Positions 34,081-42,928 of a stretch of 64,000 bases of DNA are shown in pieces. Made by a program: the position numbers and the translations under genes. Under the pieces are notes generated by a model, which was not told the origin of the DNA, made no database searches, and saw only the letters and a program-made list of their open reading frames with translations. This stretch comes from Embleya sp045207655 (GTDB lineage Bacteria; Actinomycetota; Actinomycetes; Streptomycetales; Streptomycetaceae), in NCBI RefSeq assembly GCF_045207655.1, contig NZ_CP108784.1:4216001-4280000 (forward strand). Reading direction: 5' to 3'. Position 1 is the stretch's first letter; every line of letters starts with the position of its first letter.

Positions 34081-35424
34081 TCAGTGTTCCCCGACTCCGC
34101 TCAGGGGGATCTCGGCGGAGAGCGTGGTCGGTCCGCCCGGCGGGCTGTGCACGTCCAGTCGGCCCTCGACCGCGGCCAGTCGGTCGATCAGGCCGGCCAG
34201 GCCGTGCCCCTTGCCGGGGTGTGCCCCGCCGCACCCGTCGTCGCGGACGCTTACGAACAGGGCTCGTTCGTCCACCGTCACCGTCACCTCGCAGTGGCCG
34301 GCGCGGGCGTGCTTGGCGACGTTGGTCAGGGCCTCGGTGACCACGAAGTACGCGGTGTTCTCCACCGCCGCGGCGAACCGTCGCCCCCGGGGCAGGTCGG
34401 TGGTCAGCTCGACCGGGATCGGACAACGCGCCGCCGCCGCGGTCAGCGCCGGGGCCAGGCCCCGGTCGGCCAGGATCGGCGGCGCGATCCCGCGGGAGAG
34501 GGCGCGCAGTTCGGACAACGCCTCGTGGCTCTGCGAGATCATCTCGGCCACCAACGGCCTGGCCCGATCCGGATCGTCGTCCAGCCGACGCGCCACCGTC
34601 TCCAGGTCCATGGTGAGCCGCACCAGGCGCTGCTGCGGGCCGTCGTGCAGGTCCCGTTCCAGTCGGCGCAGCGTCTGCGCCTCCGCCGCGACCGCGCTGC
34701 GGCGTCCGAGCGCGAGTTGTTCGGTCCGAGCCTGCAAGGCGGCCGTCTCGTCGGTCAACAGCCCACGTGCGAGCCCGGCCCGGACCGCCACGAGCGCGCG
34801 CACCAGCGGCACCGCCGTGGCGAGCAACAACACGCCGATCCCGGTGTTGAAGGCGATGTCGGCCACTCGCGAGGAGATGCCGAACATCAGGTCCAGCAGT
34901 CCCGTGTTGTCCGGGTCGCGCGGAATCGACCACGACCACACGACGTAGAGCAGTTCGCCGAGGCCACCCACCGTCCAGGTCACCGCGAGACAGAAACTCA
35001 CCACGCGCAGCGGGAACGACACCAGTGCGTGTGCCAGGTCCCGCCAGGACTGCGGGTCGCGCAGCGCGCGCAGCCCGGCCTTGAACCCCTCGCCCGCCGG
35101 CTCCCGGTAGGCGTGTGGCGGCAACACCCGGCCGGTGACCGCCGCCACCCGCCGGCGCTCCATCTCGGCGAAATGCCGTGCCGCCGCGAGCGTCGCGACC
35201 AGGATCGGTACGCCGAGCAGGACCGCGAAGGTCACCACTCCCACCGCGAATCCGGCCAGTACGACGACGAACGCCGCCAGTCCGATCGGCAACCCGGAGA
35301 GCAGAAAGCCCAGTTGCCGGCCGAACCGCCCGGCACCGCGGCCGGCCGCGGCCGGGGCGGGTGGCACCGGGCCGGCCACCGCCGGAGTGGCCGCCGGCTC
35401 GAAGGATGCGGTCGACTCGGTCAT
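34081..35424 (-). CDS. Sensor histidine kinase (HisKA_3 type)
   Basis: A 447-aa membrane histidine kinase. An N-terminal Pro/Ala-rich cytosolic stretch precedes two close hydrophobic segments (LPIGLAAFVVVLAGFAVGVV and its continuation), then two more membrane helices at about 125-150 and 195-215. The phosphoacceptor box is RRLERDLHDGPQQRLVRLTM (His about 262). The ATPase domain shows VVTEALTNVAKHA and VRDDGCGG, then GKGHGLAGLIDR. The architecture is that of the DUF1707/sensor-domain NarX-like kinases of Streptomyces. The ATG at 35424 fits the domain. It pairs with the response regulator next door; the signal is unknown. Confidence 0.9.
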   Translation of the reverse strand: MTESTASFEPAATPAVAGPVPPAPAAAGRGAGRFGRQLGFLLSGLPIGLAAFVVVLAGFAVGVVTFAVLLGVPILVATLAAARHFAEMERRRVAAVTGRVLPPHAYREPAGEGFKAGLRALRDPQSWRDLAHALVSFPLRVVSFCLAVTWTVGGLGELLYVVWSWSIPRDPDNTGLLDLMFGISSRVADIAFNTGIGVLLLATAVPLVRALVAVRAGLARGLLTDETAALQARTEQLALGRRSAVAAEAQTLRRLERDLHDGPQQRLVRLTMDLETVARRLDDDPDRARPLVAEMISQSHEALSELRALSRGIAPPILADRGLAPALTAAAARCPIPVELTTDLPRGRRFAAAVENTAYFVVTEALTNVAKHARAGHCEVTVTVDERALFVSVRDDGCGGAHPGKGHGLAGLIDRLAAVEGRLDVHSPPGGPTTLSAEIPLSGVGEH

Positions 35425-35559
35425 GAGCCCATCCTGCCCACCCCGAACGACCACGCCCACCCGGCATTCCCGACGCCGAGGGTAGGGCACACCCCCACAC
35501 GCGACCGGCCCCGCCGACGCACGAGGCACGAAGCCGACCACCGGCGGTCCGCCTGGATC

Positions 35560-35657
35560 AGCCGGCTCGATACCTCAGCGGGTCGGCTCGATACGTCAGC
35601 CGATTCGATACCTCGGCCGGTCGGCCCGTTGCCTCAGCCGGCTCGATACCTCAGCCC
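35560..35657. repeat. About five 20-bp tandem repeats at the 3' end of the oxidoreductase gene
   Basis: Units of the form CGGCTCGATACCTCAGC repeat with changes. Read in the direction of the leftward gene, the unit is GCTGAGGTATCGAGCC; the first copy contains the gene's TGA stop. A related unit (GAGGTATCCGAGCC) lies after the hydrolase gene at 40118-40210, also in gene direction. Confidence 0.75.
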
Positions 35658-37030
35658 GCCGGCTTGATGTTCTGGTTGGCGTGGAACAGGTTGTGCGGGT
35701 CGTACCTGTGCTTGATCCCGCCCAGCCGCTCGTAGTGGTCGCCATACGTCGCCTCCACCCGGTCACGGCTCTCGTCCGCGCCGATGAAGTTGACGTACGC
35801 ACCGCCCATCGAGTGCGGGTGCAGGTCCTGCCAGTAGTCGACGCACCACCGCCGGACGGTCTCGGCGTTGGCCGGGTCCGGATCGATGCCGGCGATCACG
35901 CCGGACCACTGGGCGTCCCGGTAACCCCACGCGGTGTCCTCGGCGTCGACCCGATGGGCGGCCCCGTCGACCGGGTAGAGGTGCATCGTGGACAGCGCGG
36001 TGGGCAGGTTCTCCGCGTGCTTGGCGTGTACGTCGATCGCGTCGTCCGAGATCGCGTCGAAGAAGTCGCCGCGCCAGTACCACTGCAGACCGGCGGGCAT
36101 CAGTTCGTCGAACATGCTCTGCAACGCGGGGTAGGGCATCGGCGCGGTGAAGTGGAAGGCGGGCGGGCCCGGTTCGCGGACCGGTGCGAGGGTCTCCTCG
36201 GCGGCCTCCGGGTCCCCGGTCCAGCACCACACGACGCCGCACATCTTGCGGCCGTGGATCTCCTCCGGGAACGGCGGACCCGGCGGGACCGTGAGCGCCG
36301 CGAAGAACCCGTTCAGGTCATCGGCCGCCTGCGGCAGGAACTCGCGGTACCAGCGCAGCACTTCGCGGGCGCGCTCGACCGGCCACAGGGTGACCCCGAC
36401 GACCACGGTGTCCACCGGGTGCAGGCGGAAGCGGAACGAGGTGACGATGCCGAAGTTGCCGCCGCCGCCGCGCAGGGCCCAGAACAGGTCCGGGTGCTCG
36501 GACTCGCTCGCGGTCAGGAAACTGCCGTCCGCCAGCACCACGTCCGCGGCCACCAGACTGTCCATCGTCAGGCCGTACTTGCGGGTGAGGTGGCCGTGCC
36601 CGCCGCCGAGGGTCAGGCCCCCGACGCCGGTCGTGGACATGATCCCGGCGGGTATGCCCAACCCGAAGGCGTGCGTGGCGTGGTCGAGGTCGGCGAGCAG
36701 ACTGCCGCCGCCGACCCGGGCCGTCCGGGCCACGGGGTCCACGCGTACCCAGCGCATCGGCGTCAGATCCAGCGTCACCGCGTCGTCGACCACGCACAGG
36801 CCACCACCGCTGTGCCCGCCGCCGCGGACCGCGAGTTCGAGGTCGTGCTCGCGGACGAAGTCGACCGCTGCCATCACGTCCCCCGCGTCCGCGCACCGCA
36901 CGATCGCGGCCGGGTGCCGATCGATCATCGCGTTGTAGATCCGGCGTGCCGGGTCGTAGTCGGGGTCCTGTGGATCGATGACCGGGCCGCGCAGCGCGCC
37001 GCGCATGTCTTCGAGGGTGTTGCCGTCCAT
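35651..37030 (-). CDS. FAD-linked oxidoreductase with BBE domain
   Basis: A 459-aa protein of the PCMH-type flavoenzymes (berberine-bridge-enzyme-like). The flavin-attachment segment is VRGGGHSGGGL (His73, likely 8-alpha-histidyl FAD). Further FAD-binding features are GLGIPAGIMSTTGVGGLTLG and WALRGGGGNFGIVTSF, and the C-terminal BBE motif is YDPHNLFHANQNIKP. Members oxidise sugars, alkaloids or polyketides. Start at ATG 37030 with GGGAG 8 nt upstream; ATG 37036 is possible. No secretion signal is seen. No biosynthetic genes flank it, so the substrate is open. Confidence 0.87.
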   Translation of the reverse strand: MDGNTLEDMRGALRGPVIDPQDPDYDPARRIYNAMIDRHPAAIVRCADAGDVMAAVDFVREHDLELAVRGGGHSGGGLCVVDDAVTLDLTPMRWVRVDPVARTARVGGGSLLADLDHATHAFGLGIPAGIMSTTGVGGLTLGGGHGHLTRKYGLTMDSLVAADVVLADGSFLTASESEHPDLFWALRGGGGNFGIVTSFRFRLHPVDTVVVGVTLWPVERAREVLRWYREFLPQAADDLNGFFAALTVPPGPPFPEEIHGRKMCGVVWCWTGDPEAAEETLAPVREPGPPAFHFTAPMPYPALQSMFDELMPAGLQWYWRGDFFDAISDDAIDVHAKHAENLPTALSTMHLYPVDGAAHRVDAEDTAWGYRDAQWSGVIAGIDPDPANAETVRRWCVDYWQDLHPHSMGGAYVNFIGADESRDRVEATYGDHYERLGGIKHRYDPHNLFHANQNIKPAG

Positions 37031-37288
37031 GAGCATCTCCCTGACGGGACGCGGACCGCAAACCCGCCCGGCCTTGCCCCGGCCGACCCTCGGTAAGCAA
37101 TCATGCGCCACTACCCCGGCGTCGCCGTGGCCTGCAGGCCGGCCGAACGCCGCAGGGCTTACCCATCCAGCCTCTCGCCGAGCGCACGGCGGCGCAATTC
37201 CGCACCGCGCCGGGGCCGGCACCGATCGGCCGGTGATGCCGGCGCAAAACCGCCGGCCCGATCGGTGGGCGGGTGATGGAGTGGGGCC

Positions 37289-38122
37289 ATGACGAGTCTG
37301 CGTGACACCGCCTTGACCTTCCGTGCACTGCACACCAGTGCCGCACCCCTCGCCCTCGCCAACGTCTGGGACGCGGCCGGCGCCCGGCTCGTGGCCGACG
37401 CCGGAGCGAGCGCGGTCGCCACCACCAGCGCCGGGGTCGCCTGGGGCCTGGGCGCGGCCGACGGCGATCGGCTCGGCCGCGAACGGGCCCTCGAACTGAT
37501 CGCGCGTGTGGTGGCCGCGGTCGACGTCCCGGTCACCGCCGACATCGAGAGCGGCTTCGGCGAGGACCCGGAAGGCGTCGCCGAGACCATTCGCGGGGTG
37601 CTGGCCGCGGGCGCCGTCGGGGTCAACCTGGAGGACGCGCTGCACACCGGTTCCGTACCGCTGCGGACGCCGGTCGACCAGGCCGAGCGGATCGCCGCCG
37701 CGCGGGCCGCCGCGGACGCGGCGGGCGTACCGCTGTTCATCAACGCCCGGCTGGACACCTACCTCCGCGGTGTCGGCGACGGCCCGGACGAGCGACTGCG
37801 CGAGACGCTCGACCGGGCGACCGCCTATCTCGCGGCCGGCGCCGACGGCATCTTCGTCCCCGGCGTCACCGACCCGACCACCGTGGCCACCCTCGCCGAG
37901 ACCCTGCCCGCCCCGCTGAACGTGCTGGTCGGCCCCGGCGCACCCGCCGTCGCCGAACTCGGCAAGCTCGGCGTGGCCCGGGTCAGCCTCGGCTCGGCCA
38001 TCGCCGAGGCCGCCTACGCCGTGGTCCGCCGCTCGGCCCGCGAACTGTTCGAGACCGGCACGTACAGCTCGCTCACCGACACGATCCCCTACGGCGACCT
38101 GAACGCCCTCCTGGCCCGCTGA
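37289..38122 (+). CDS. Isocitrate lyase/PEP mutase-family protein
   Basis: A 277-aa (beta/alpha)8 protein of the ICL/PEPM superfamily. Signatures are LANVWDAAGARLVADAGASA, the Mg-binding TADIESGFGED (about 85-95), GVNLEDA (about 113) and PLFINARLDTYL. The KKCGH motif of true isocitrate lyases is absent, as is usual for this short subgroup, whose members include oxaloacetate hydrolase-like and carboxy-PEP-type enzymes. The start at ATG 37289 has GGGG upstream. It is monocistronic and divergent from the FAD oxidoreductase. Confidence 0.85.
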   Translation: MTSLRDTALTFRALHTSAAPLALANVWDAAGARLVADAGASAVATTSAGVAWGLGAADGDRLGRERALELIARVVAAVDVPVTADIESGFGEDPEGVAETIRGVLAAGAVGVNLEDALHTGSVPLRTPVDQAERIAAARAAADAAGVPLFINARLDTYLRGVGDGPDERLRETLDRATAYLAAGADGIFVPGVTDPTTVATLAETLPAPLNVLVGPGAPAVAELGKLGVARVSLGSAIAEAAYAVVRRSARELFETGTYSSLTDTIPYGDLNALLAR

Positions 38123-38268
38123 TCACACCCCGACCGCCGGCGTACCGCCTCATCGGGGCCGTTACGCCGGCGGTCCGCCTCCCGCATCCTCCGGCCGCCC
38201 GAGCCCGCCGCGGGCACCGGAGCCCGCCAGGCACCCGCATCGTCTAGGCCCTGTCCGCCGGACAGGGC

Positions 38269-39120
38269 CTAGGTGAAGGCCAACGTGTCGCTACCCGCCG
38301 GCCGGCGCAGCAGGGCCAGCCGGTCGGCCAGATCGCTGCCCGGCGGCGGGACGTACAGCACCACCCGCCGGTTGTCCTCCGGGGTGATCAGCACCTGGCA
38401 ATCCACCTCCACCGGCCCCAGCACGCCGTGCAGGACCCGCATCCGACTGTGCCGACGCACCGCGACCTCGTGCCGGTCCCACAGTTCGGCGAAGTCCGCA
38501 CTGGCCGCGCGCAGCCGCGCCACCAGGTGGTTCACGGTGGGGTCGTCCGGCCGATGCGCCGCGGCGGCGCGCAGGTCGGCGACGTGCAGGCGGCTGTAGT
38601 AGTCGTGTTCCTCGGCCGGGTACGCGGCGCGCTGGGCGGTGTCGCCGAACCAGCGCCAGACCACGTTGCGACCGTGCTCGGAGACCGTACACACCCCGCC
38701 CAGCAGCGCCTGCGCCATCGCGTTCTGTGCCAGCACGTCACCGATGTCGTTGAGCACCTGGGCCGGTGTGGCCTGCAACTGGTCGAGCAGGTGCAGCAAC
38801 GCCGGCGCGACCTCGTCGCCGACCGGACGCGCCGCCGGCGGGCGATGGCCGGCCAGCAGGTACAGGTGATCCCGCTCGTCGTCGCTCAGCCGCAACGCCC
38901 GGGCCAGCGCACCGAGCATCTGGGTCGACGGCTGCGGGCCGCGGGCCTGCTCCAGGCGGATGTAGTAGTCCGCCGACATGCCCGCGAGCCCGGCCACCTC
39001 CTCCCGGCGCAGCCCCGGAGTACGGCGCCGAGGGCCGGCGGGCAGGCCCACGTCCTCGGGAGAGACCCGCTCCCGGGAGCGGCGCAGGAAGTCGGCGAGT
39101 TCACCGCGAGCGATCGTCAT
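38269..39120 (-). CDS. XRE-family regulator with MmyB-like ligand domain
   Basis: A 283-aa regulator. HTH at residues 30-65: RTPGLRREEVAGLAGMSADY followed by YIRLEQARGPQPS. The C-terminal MmyB-like PAS-type domain contains LDQLQATPAQVLNDIGDVLA and NVVWRWFGD, ending in VLYVPPPGSDLADRLALL. This family is abundant in Streptomyces and generally controls a divergent neighbour. Here that is the alpha/beta hydrolase gene 200 bp away. ATG 39120 is chosen; ATG 39129 is also possible, and neither has a strong ribosome-binding site. Confidence 0.88.
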   Translation of the reverse strand: MTIARGELADFLRRSRERVSPEDVGLPAGPRRRTPGLRREEVAGLAGMSADYYIRLEQARGPQPSTQMLGALARALRLSDDERDHLYLLAGHRPPAARPVGDEVAPALLHLLDQLQATPAQVLNDIGDVLAQNAMAQALLGGVCTVSEHGRNVVWRWFGDTAQRAAYPAEEHDYYSRLHVADLRAAAAHRPDDPTVNHLVARLRAASADFAELWDRHEVAVRRHSRMRVLHGVLGPVEVDCQVLITPEDNRRVVLYVPPPGSDLADRLALLRRPAGSDTLAFT

Positions 39121-39319
39121 ACGAATCATGGTCGCGCACCCGCCCGCGTCCCAACCTGGGACTGTCGATCCCAGGGTCGGCGGGGCTCTCCCGGGCCGGT
39201 GCGGGCGGCGGCAGAGTTCCGGGTGTCGGGGGAAACGCCCCGGCACCACGTCACTCGAAGTGCCCGGACCTGCGGATTCGCGGGTCGGGTGGTTCGGGTC
39301 GGTCCACAGGGAGCACGCC

Positions 39320-40114
39320 ATGCCCGTCGTCCAGGTCGCCGACGCCAAGGTCCACTACACCACCTCCGGCAGCGGTTCCGGCCCCGCGCTGCTGCTCGTC
39401 CACGGCACCGGATCCGTGGGCGCCCCGGTGAACTGGGGTTCGACCGTTCCGCTGCTCGACGACGAGCGGGTGGTGATCGCGCCCGACCTGTCCGGCACCG
39501 ACGCCACCACCGACGACGGCGGCGCGCTCACCGTCGAGATCCTGGCCGGCCAGGTGATCGCGGTGATCGAGGACGCCGGCCTCGGTCCGGTGGACCTGCT
39601 CGGCTTCTCGATGGGTTCGACCGTGGCCGCGGCCGTCGCCGCACTGCGCCCGGACCTGGTCCGCCGACTGATCCTGGTGGCCGGGTGGGCGCACGTCGAC
39701 AGCGACGAATACCTGCGCAACCTGTTCACCGTGTGGAAGCGGCTGGGTCGCAGCGACGCCGAGGCGTTCTCCCGGACCGTGACGATGACCGGCTTCAGCC
39801 GAGGCTTCCTGAACACGATCGGTCGCGACGCCGTGGAGGCGATGTTGCCGAACATGCCGCCCACGCCGGGCACCCTGCGGCACGTGGACTACGACCTCAC
39901 CGCCGACATCCGTCCGCTGCTGCCCCGGATCCAGGCCCGCACGCTGGTCGTCGGCTGCCTCCAGGACGCCACCGTGCCGGTGGAGCACAGCCGCACGCTG
40001 CACGCCGCGATCGCGCACAGCGCCTACGTCGAGATCGACTCGGGGCACGTGGTGATGTTCGAGAAGCAGGAGGAGTTCGTCGCGCGCGTACGCGACTTCG
40101 TCTCCGCCGCGTGA
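39320..40114 (+). CDS. Alpha/beta hydrolase
   Basis: A 264-aa alpha/beta-hydrolase-fold protein. Oxyanion-hole segment LLVHGTGSVG (about 28-37), nucleophile elbow GFSMGS (Ser about 98), an Asp in GCLQDATVP (about 218) and catalytic His in DSGHVVMFEKQ (about 245) complete the triad. There is no signal peptide. The ATG at 39320 has AGGGAG upstream. It is divergent from the XRE/MmyB regulator, a common regulator-hydrolase arrangement. The substrate is unknown. Confidence 0.88.
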   Translation: MPVVQVADAKVHYTTSGSGSGPALLLVHGTGSVGAPVNWGSTVPLLDDERVVIAPDLSGTDATTDDGGALTVEILAGQVIAVIEDAGLGPVDLLGFSMGSTVAAAVAALRPDLVRRLILVAGWAHVDSDEYLRNLFTVWKRLGRSDAEAFSRTVTMTGFSRGFLNTIGRDAVEAMLPNMPPTPGTLRHVDYDLTADIRPLLPRIQARTLVVGCLQDATVPVEHSRTLHAAIAHSAYVEIDSGHVVMFEKQEEFVARVRDFVSAA

Positions 40115-40117
40115 CAC

Positions 40118-40210
40118 GACCGAGCCCGCCCCACGACGCGTCCGAGCCCGCCCGGTGAGGTATCCGAGCCCGCTCCGCGAGGTATCCGAGTCCGCTCCCG
40201 CCGAGCCGGG
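40118..40210. repeat. About four 22-bp tandem repeats after the hydrolase gene
   Basis: Units of the type TCCGAGCCCGC-TCCGCGAGGTA run from 4 bp after the hydrolase stop. The core GAGGTATC-CGAGCC recurs in the same gene-relative direction in the 35560-35657 repeat, so the two tracts belong to one family. Confidence 0.7.
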
Positions 40211-40382
40211 TGGTCCACTTCGGTCGACCACCCGGTCGGGGCCGCCCGCGCGGCCGGACGCCGGCCCGATCCGCCCTCGGACATCTCGCCGCCGGGCCGA
40301 TCGCGGGAAAACCCGCTGACCCCACAGCCCGCCGCGACCCACAATGTGAAACCCGGACCGACCGGGCGACGGGGGTGACGAC

Positions 40383-42923
40383 ATGGGCGACGCGGTGCAC
40401 GATCTGCTGTGGCATACCGGCCCCGAGGTCGGCGCCGAGCTGATCGACCGGCTCGGGGCCCCGGCGCCAGAATCACCCGACACCGGGCCTCGGGCCCGAC
40501 GTGCGACACCTCCGCCGCTGATCGCGTACCGACTGCGCCACGGCGTCGCGGCCGGCCTGGTCGGACGACACGGGAAGGGCCGGCCACCCGGCACACCCGG
40601 CAACCCCGAACTGCTGCTGCGGCTGCTCGAACGCGACGATCCCGAGCTCAACGCGACCCTGTACCGGGAGAGCGAGTGGGCCGGCCTGCGCCGCGCGATC
40701 CTGAGCCAACGGGCGCACCGCCCCGGCGCCCCCGCCGACGCACTGGTCCCGCTGGACCCCTCGCTGCGTACCGAGCTGACCACCACCACCCACCACGCCC
40801 ACCTCGAACCCGCCCTGTGGGCGCGCGACCCCGACCTCGCCCTGTGGGCCCTGCTCGCCCACCCGAACCCCGAACCGCTCGCCGCGCTCGCGGCCAGGAT
40901 CACCCTCCTGAAGGCCGGGCAGACCGCCCGGCTGCGCACCGTGTCCCGGCTGACCCGACACCCGCTGCCGGCAGACCTGTCTCCCGCGCTGCAGCGCGAA
41001 CTCGGCGGCGCGCACATGCTCCGAGGTCTCCCGAAGTACCTGGCGAAGGAACTCTCCCCCGAAACGCTGGTACGCCGGGCACGCGGCACGACCACCGTCG
41101 GTCGGGCCCGGAGCGTGGTGGCCGGCGTGCCGATCCCGGACTGGTCCGCGGTCGCCGCCGCGCATCGGGCCGAACCGCTGCCGTGGCACGCCGTGGCCGC
41201 GTTCGCCGAGCACCCGCGCTGCCCCTCGGAACTGCTCGTGGAGTTCACCGGGAAGTACCCGCAGACGATCGAGGTGATCCCGGTACCGCCGGCCGAACTG
41301 CTGGCCGCGTGCGTCGCCGAGGGCAGTGACAGCCGGACCAAGACCGTGCTGCTGCGCCGGCTCGCGACGAGCGCCGCCGACCTCGGCGAACTGCTCGCGG
41401 TACGCCCGGCCCGGCTGTTGCTCACCGCGCTCGACCAAGGCCCGGTGTCGGCCGTCGCGAACCAGGCCGAACTCGCGTACGTGCTCGGCCGGACGCTGCG
41501 CGCACACCTGGACCGCACCGGACCGGCGCTGTGGCCGGCCCTGTACACCGCACTGCCCACTCTGAACGCGCCGGTCCACGACCTGTTCGCCGAAGCCGAA
41601 GCGACAGCGACAGCGACAGCAGAAACGAAAACACAAAGGGCAGCGACGGCAGCCGCCGCCGCACCCACCCCCACACCCCTCCCCCGCCCCGGACGCCAAG
41701 CCGCCTGGGCCTACACCGTCCTGATCGATCTGGCCGGCACCGCCGACGACGCCACCGCCTTCCTCGACGACGCCCACCTTGCCCCGCTCGCCGGCACCGG
41801 GACGCTGCCCGCGTTCCTCGCCGAGCGGCTCGCCGGGATCGGCGGCCCGATCACCCTGCGCGTGCTCGCGGGCAACCCGCACACCCCGCGCGCCATCCTG
41901 GACCGACTCGCCGGCCACGCCGACCCGGCGATCACGGCCGCCGTGTACCGCAACTCACGCGCGACCGACGCGCAGCGCCGACTCGTGCTCGCCGCGCCGG
42001 AGTTGGACCCGACACTGCGTCAGGACCTGCTGTCCACCGACGATCCGGTCCTGCTGCGCACCCTGCTCGCGGCCCGCGATCCGGGGCTGCTGCGCGCGCT
42101 CGCGCTGCGCGACGACCCACCCCTCGACCGCACGAGCATCCGCACCCAAGACGCGCGCACGCTCGCCGGCCGGGTGCTGCGCCTGCACGCCGCGCTGCGC
42201 CTGGCCGAGACCTCGGGCGTGCCGGCGCTCGTGACGCTGCCCGAGGATCCGGAGATCACCGCCGCGTTGCACACCGGACGCACGGACCCGCTGCGCGTCG
42301 CGCTCGCCGAGTCGGCCGAGACGAGCCTGCGCGCGCTGGAGTCGGTCCGGGAGTGGGAACAGCACAGCCCGCTGCCCAAGGCGGAGCTCACCGCCGCCCT
42401 GATCGATCCCGCCCCGGACTGGCCGGCCCTGACCGAAGCCGTGCGGGCCGGCCGGTTGTGCGCGTGGATCCGCGGCGCGCTCGGCCGACGCCCCGACGTG
42501 AGCGAGCCGTTCGCCCGGGCCGTGGCCGAGCGAGACCCGACCGGACGTCACCTTTCGCCACACCACGACGTGCCCGCCGGCGCGCCCGGTCGGACCCACC
42601 CGTACCGGCCGCACCTGATCGGACTGTTCGACAGCGGCGCGCTGACCGTCGAGCGCCACCTCGCCGAGACACCCGCCGTCGAGGTGCTCGACGCCGCGCC
42701 CGGTTGGCCGCGGCTGGCCCGGGTGGTGGCCAGGCACCTGCGCGAACACCTGGGCACCGATACCCGGGCGTGGGTGGTCGCCGCACATTTGGCCCGGGGC
42801 GACGTGGAGCCGACCCTGATCGAACTGGCCGCGACCTCGTCGGCGGCCGCCGGCGGCGCCCCGGACCGGCCGAGCGGCTGTCGGTCGGCACTGGGATCAT
42901 CGAACGACACCGAGGGGAGGTGA
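40383..42923 (+). CDS. Large helical-repeat protein of a MoxR/vWA operon
   Basis: An 846-aa Ala/Leu/Arg-rich protein with no enzyme motif that I recognise. It is built of degenerate helical units; several repeat the theme of a leucine-rich helix, a turn and NP or DP (for example LLAHPNPEPLAAL, VLAGNPHTPRAILDRLAGHA and YRNSRATDAQRRLVLAAPEL), like HEAT-type or leucine-rich-variant repeats. A low-complexity Thr/Ala stretch (about 401-420) splits it in two. It starts with ATG at 40383 after GGGGGTGACGAC and overlaps the putative GTGA of the next gene. It is first in an operon with a vWA-metallopeptidase and a double-AAA ATPase, so it may be the target-recognition or scaffold component of that machine. 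This is inference from context. Confidence 0.75.
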   Translation: MGDAVHDLLWHTGPEVGAELIDRLGAPAPESPDTGPRARRATPPPLIAYRLRHGVAAGLVGRHGKGRPPGTPGNPELLLRLLERDDPELNATLYRESEWAGLRRAILSQRAHRPGAPADALVPLDPSLRTELTTTTHHAHLEPALWARDPDLALWALLAHPNPEPLAALAARITLLKAGQTARLRTVSRLTRHPLPADLSPALQRELGGAHMLRGLPKYLAKELSPETLVRRARGTTTVGRARSVVAGVPIPDWSAVAAAHRAEPLPWHAVAAFAEHPRCPSELLVEFTGKYPQTIEVIPVPPAELLAACVAEGSDSRTKTVLLRRLATSAADLGELLAVRPARLLLTALDQGPVSAVANQAELAYVLGRTLRAHLDRTGPALWPALYTALPTLNAPVHDLFAEAEATATATAETKTQRAATAAAAAPTPTPLPRPGRQAAWAYTVLIDLAGTADDATAFLDDAHLAPLAGTGTLPAFLAERLAGIGGPITLRVLAGNPHTPRAILDRLAGHADPAITAAVYRNSRATDAQRRLVLAAPELDPTLRQDLLSTDDPVLLRTLLAARDPGLLRALALRDDPPLDRTSIRTQDARTLAGRVLRLHAALRLAETSGVPALVTLPEDPEITAALHTGRTDPLRVALAESAETSLRALESVREWEQHSPLPKAELTAALIDPAPDWPALTEAVRAGRLCAWIRGALGRRPDVSEPFARAVAERDPTGRHLSPHHDVPAGAPGRTHPYRPHLIGLFDSGALTVERHLAETPAVEVLDAAPGWPRLARVVARHLREHLGTDTRAWVVAAHLARGDVEPTLIELAATSSAAAGGAPDRPSGCRSALGSSNDTEGR

Positions 42924-42928
42924 CGAAC

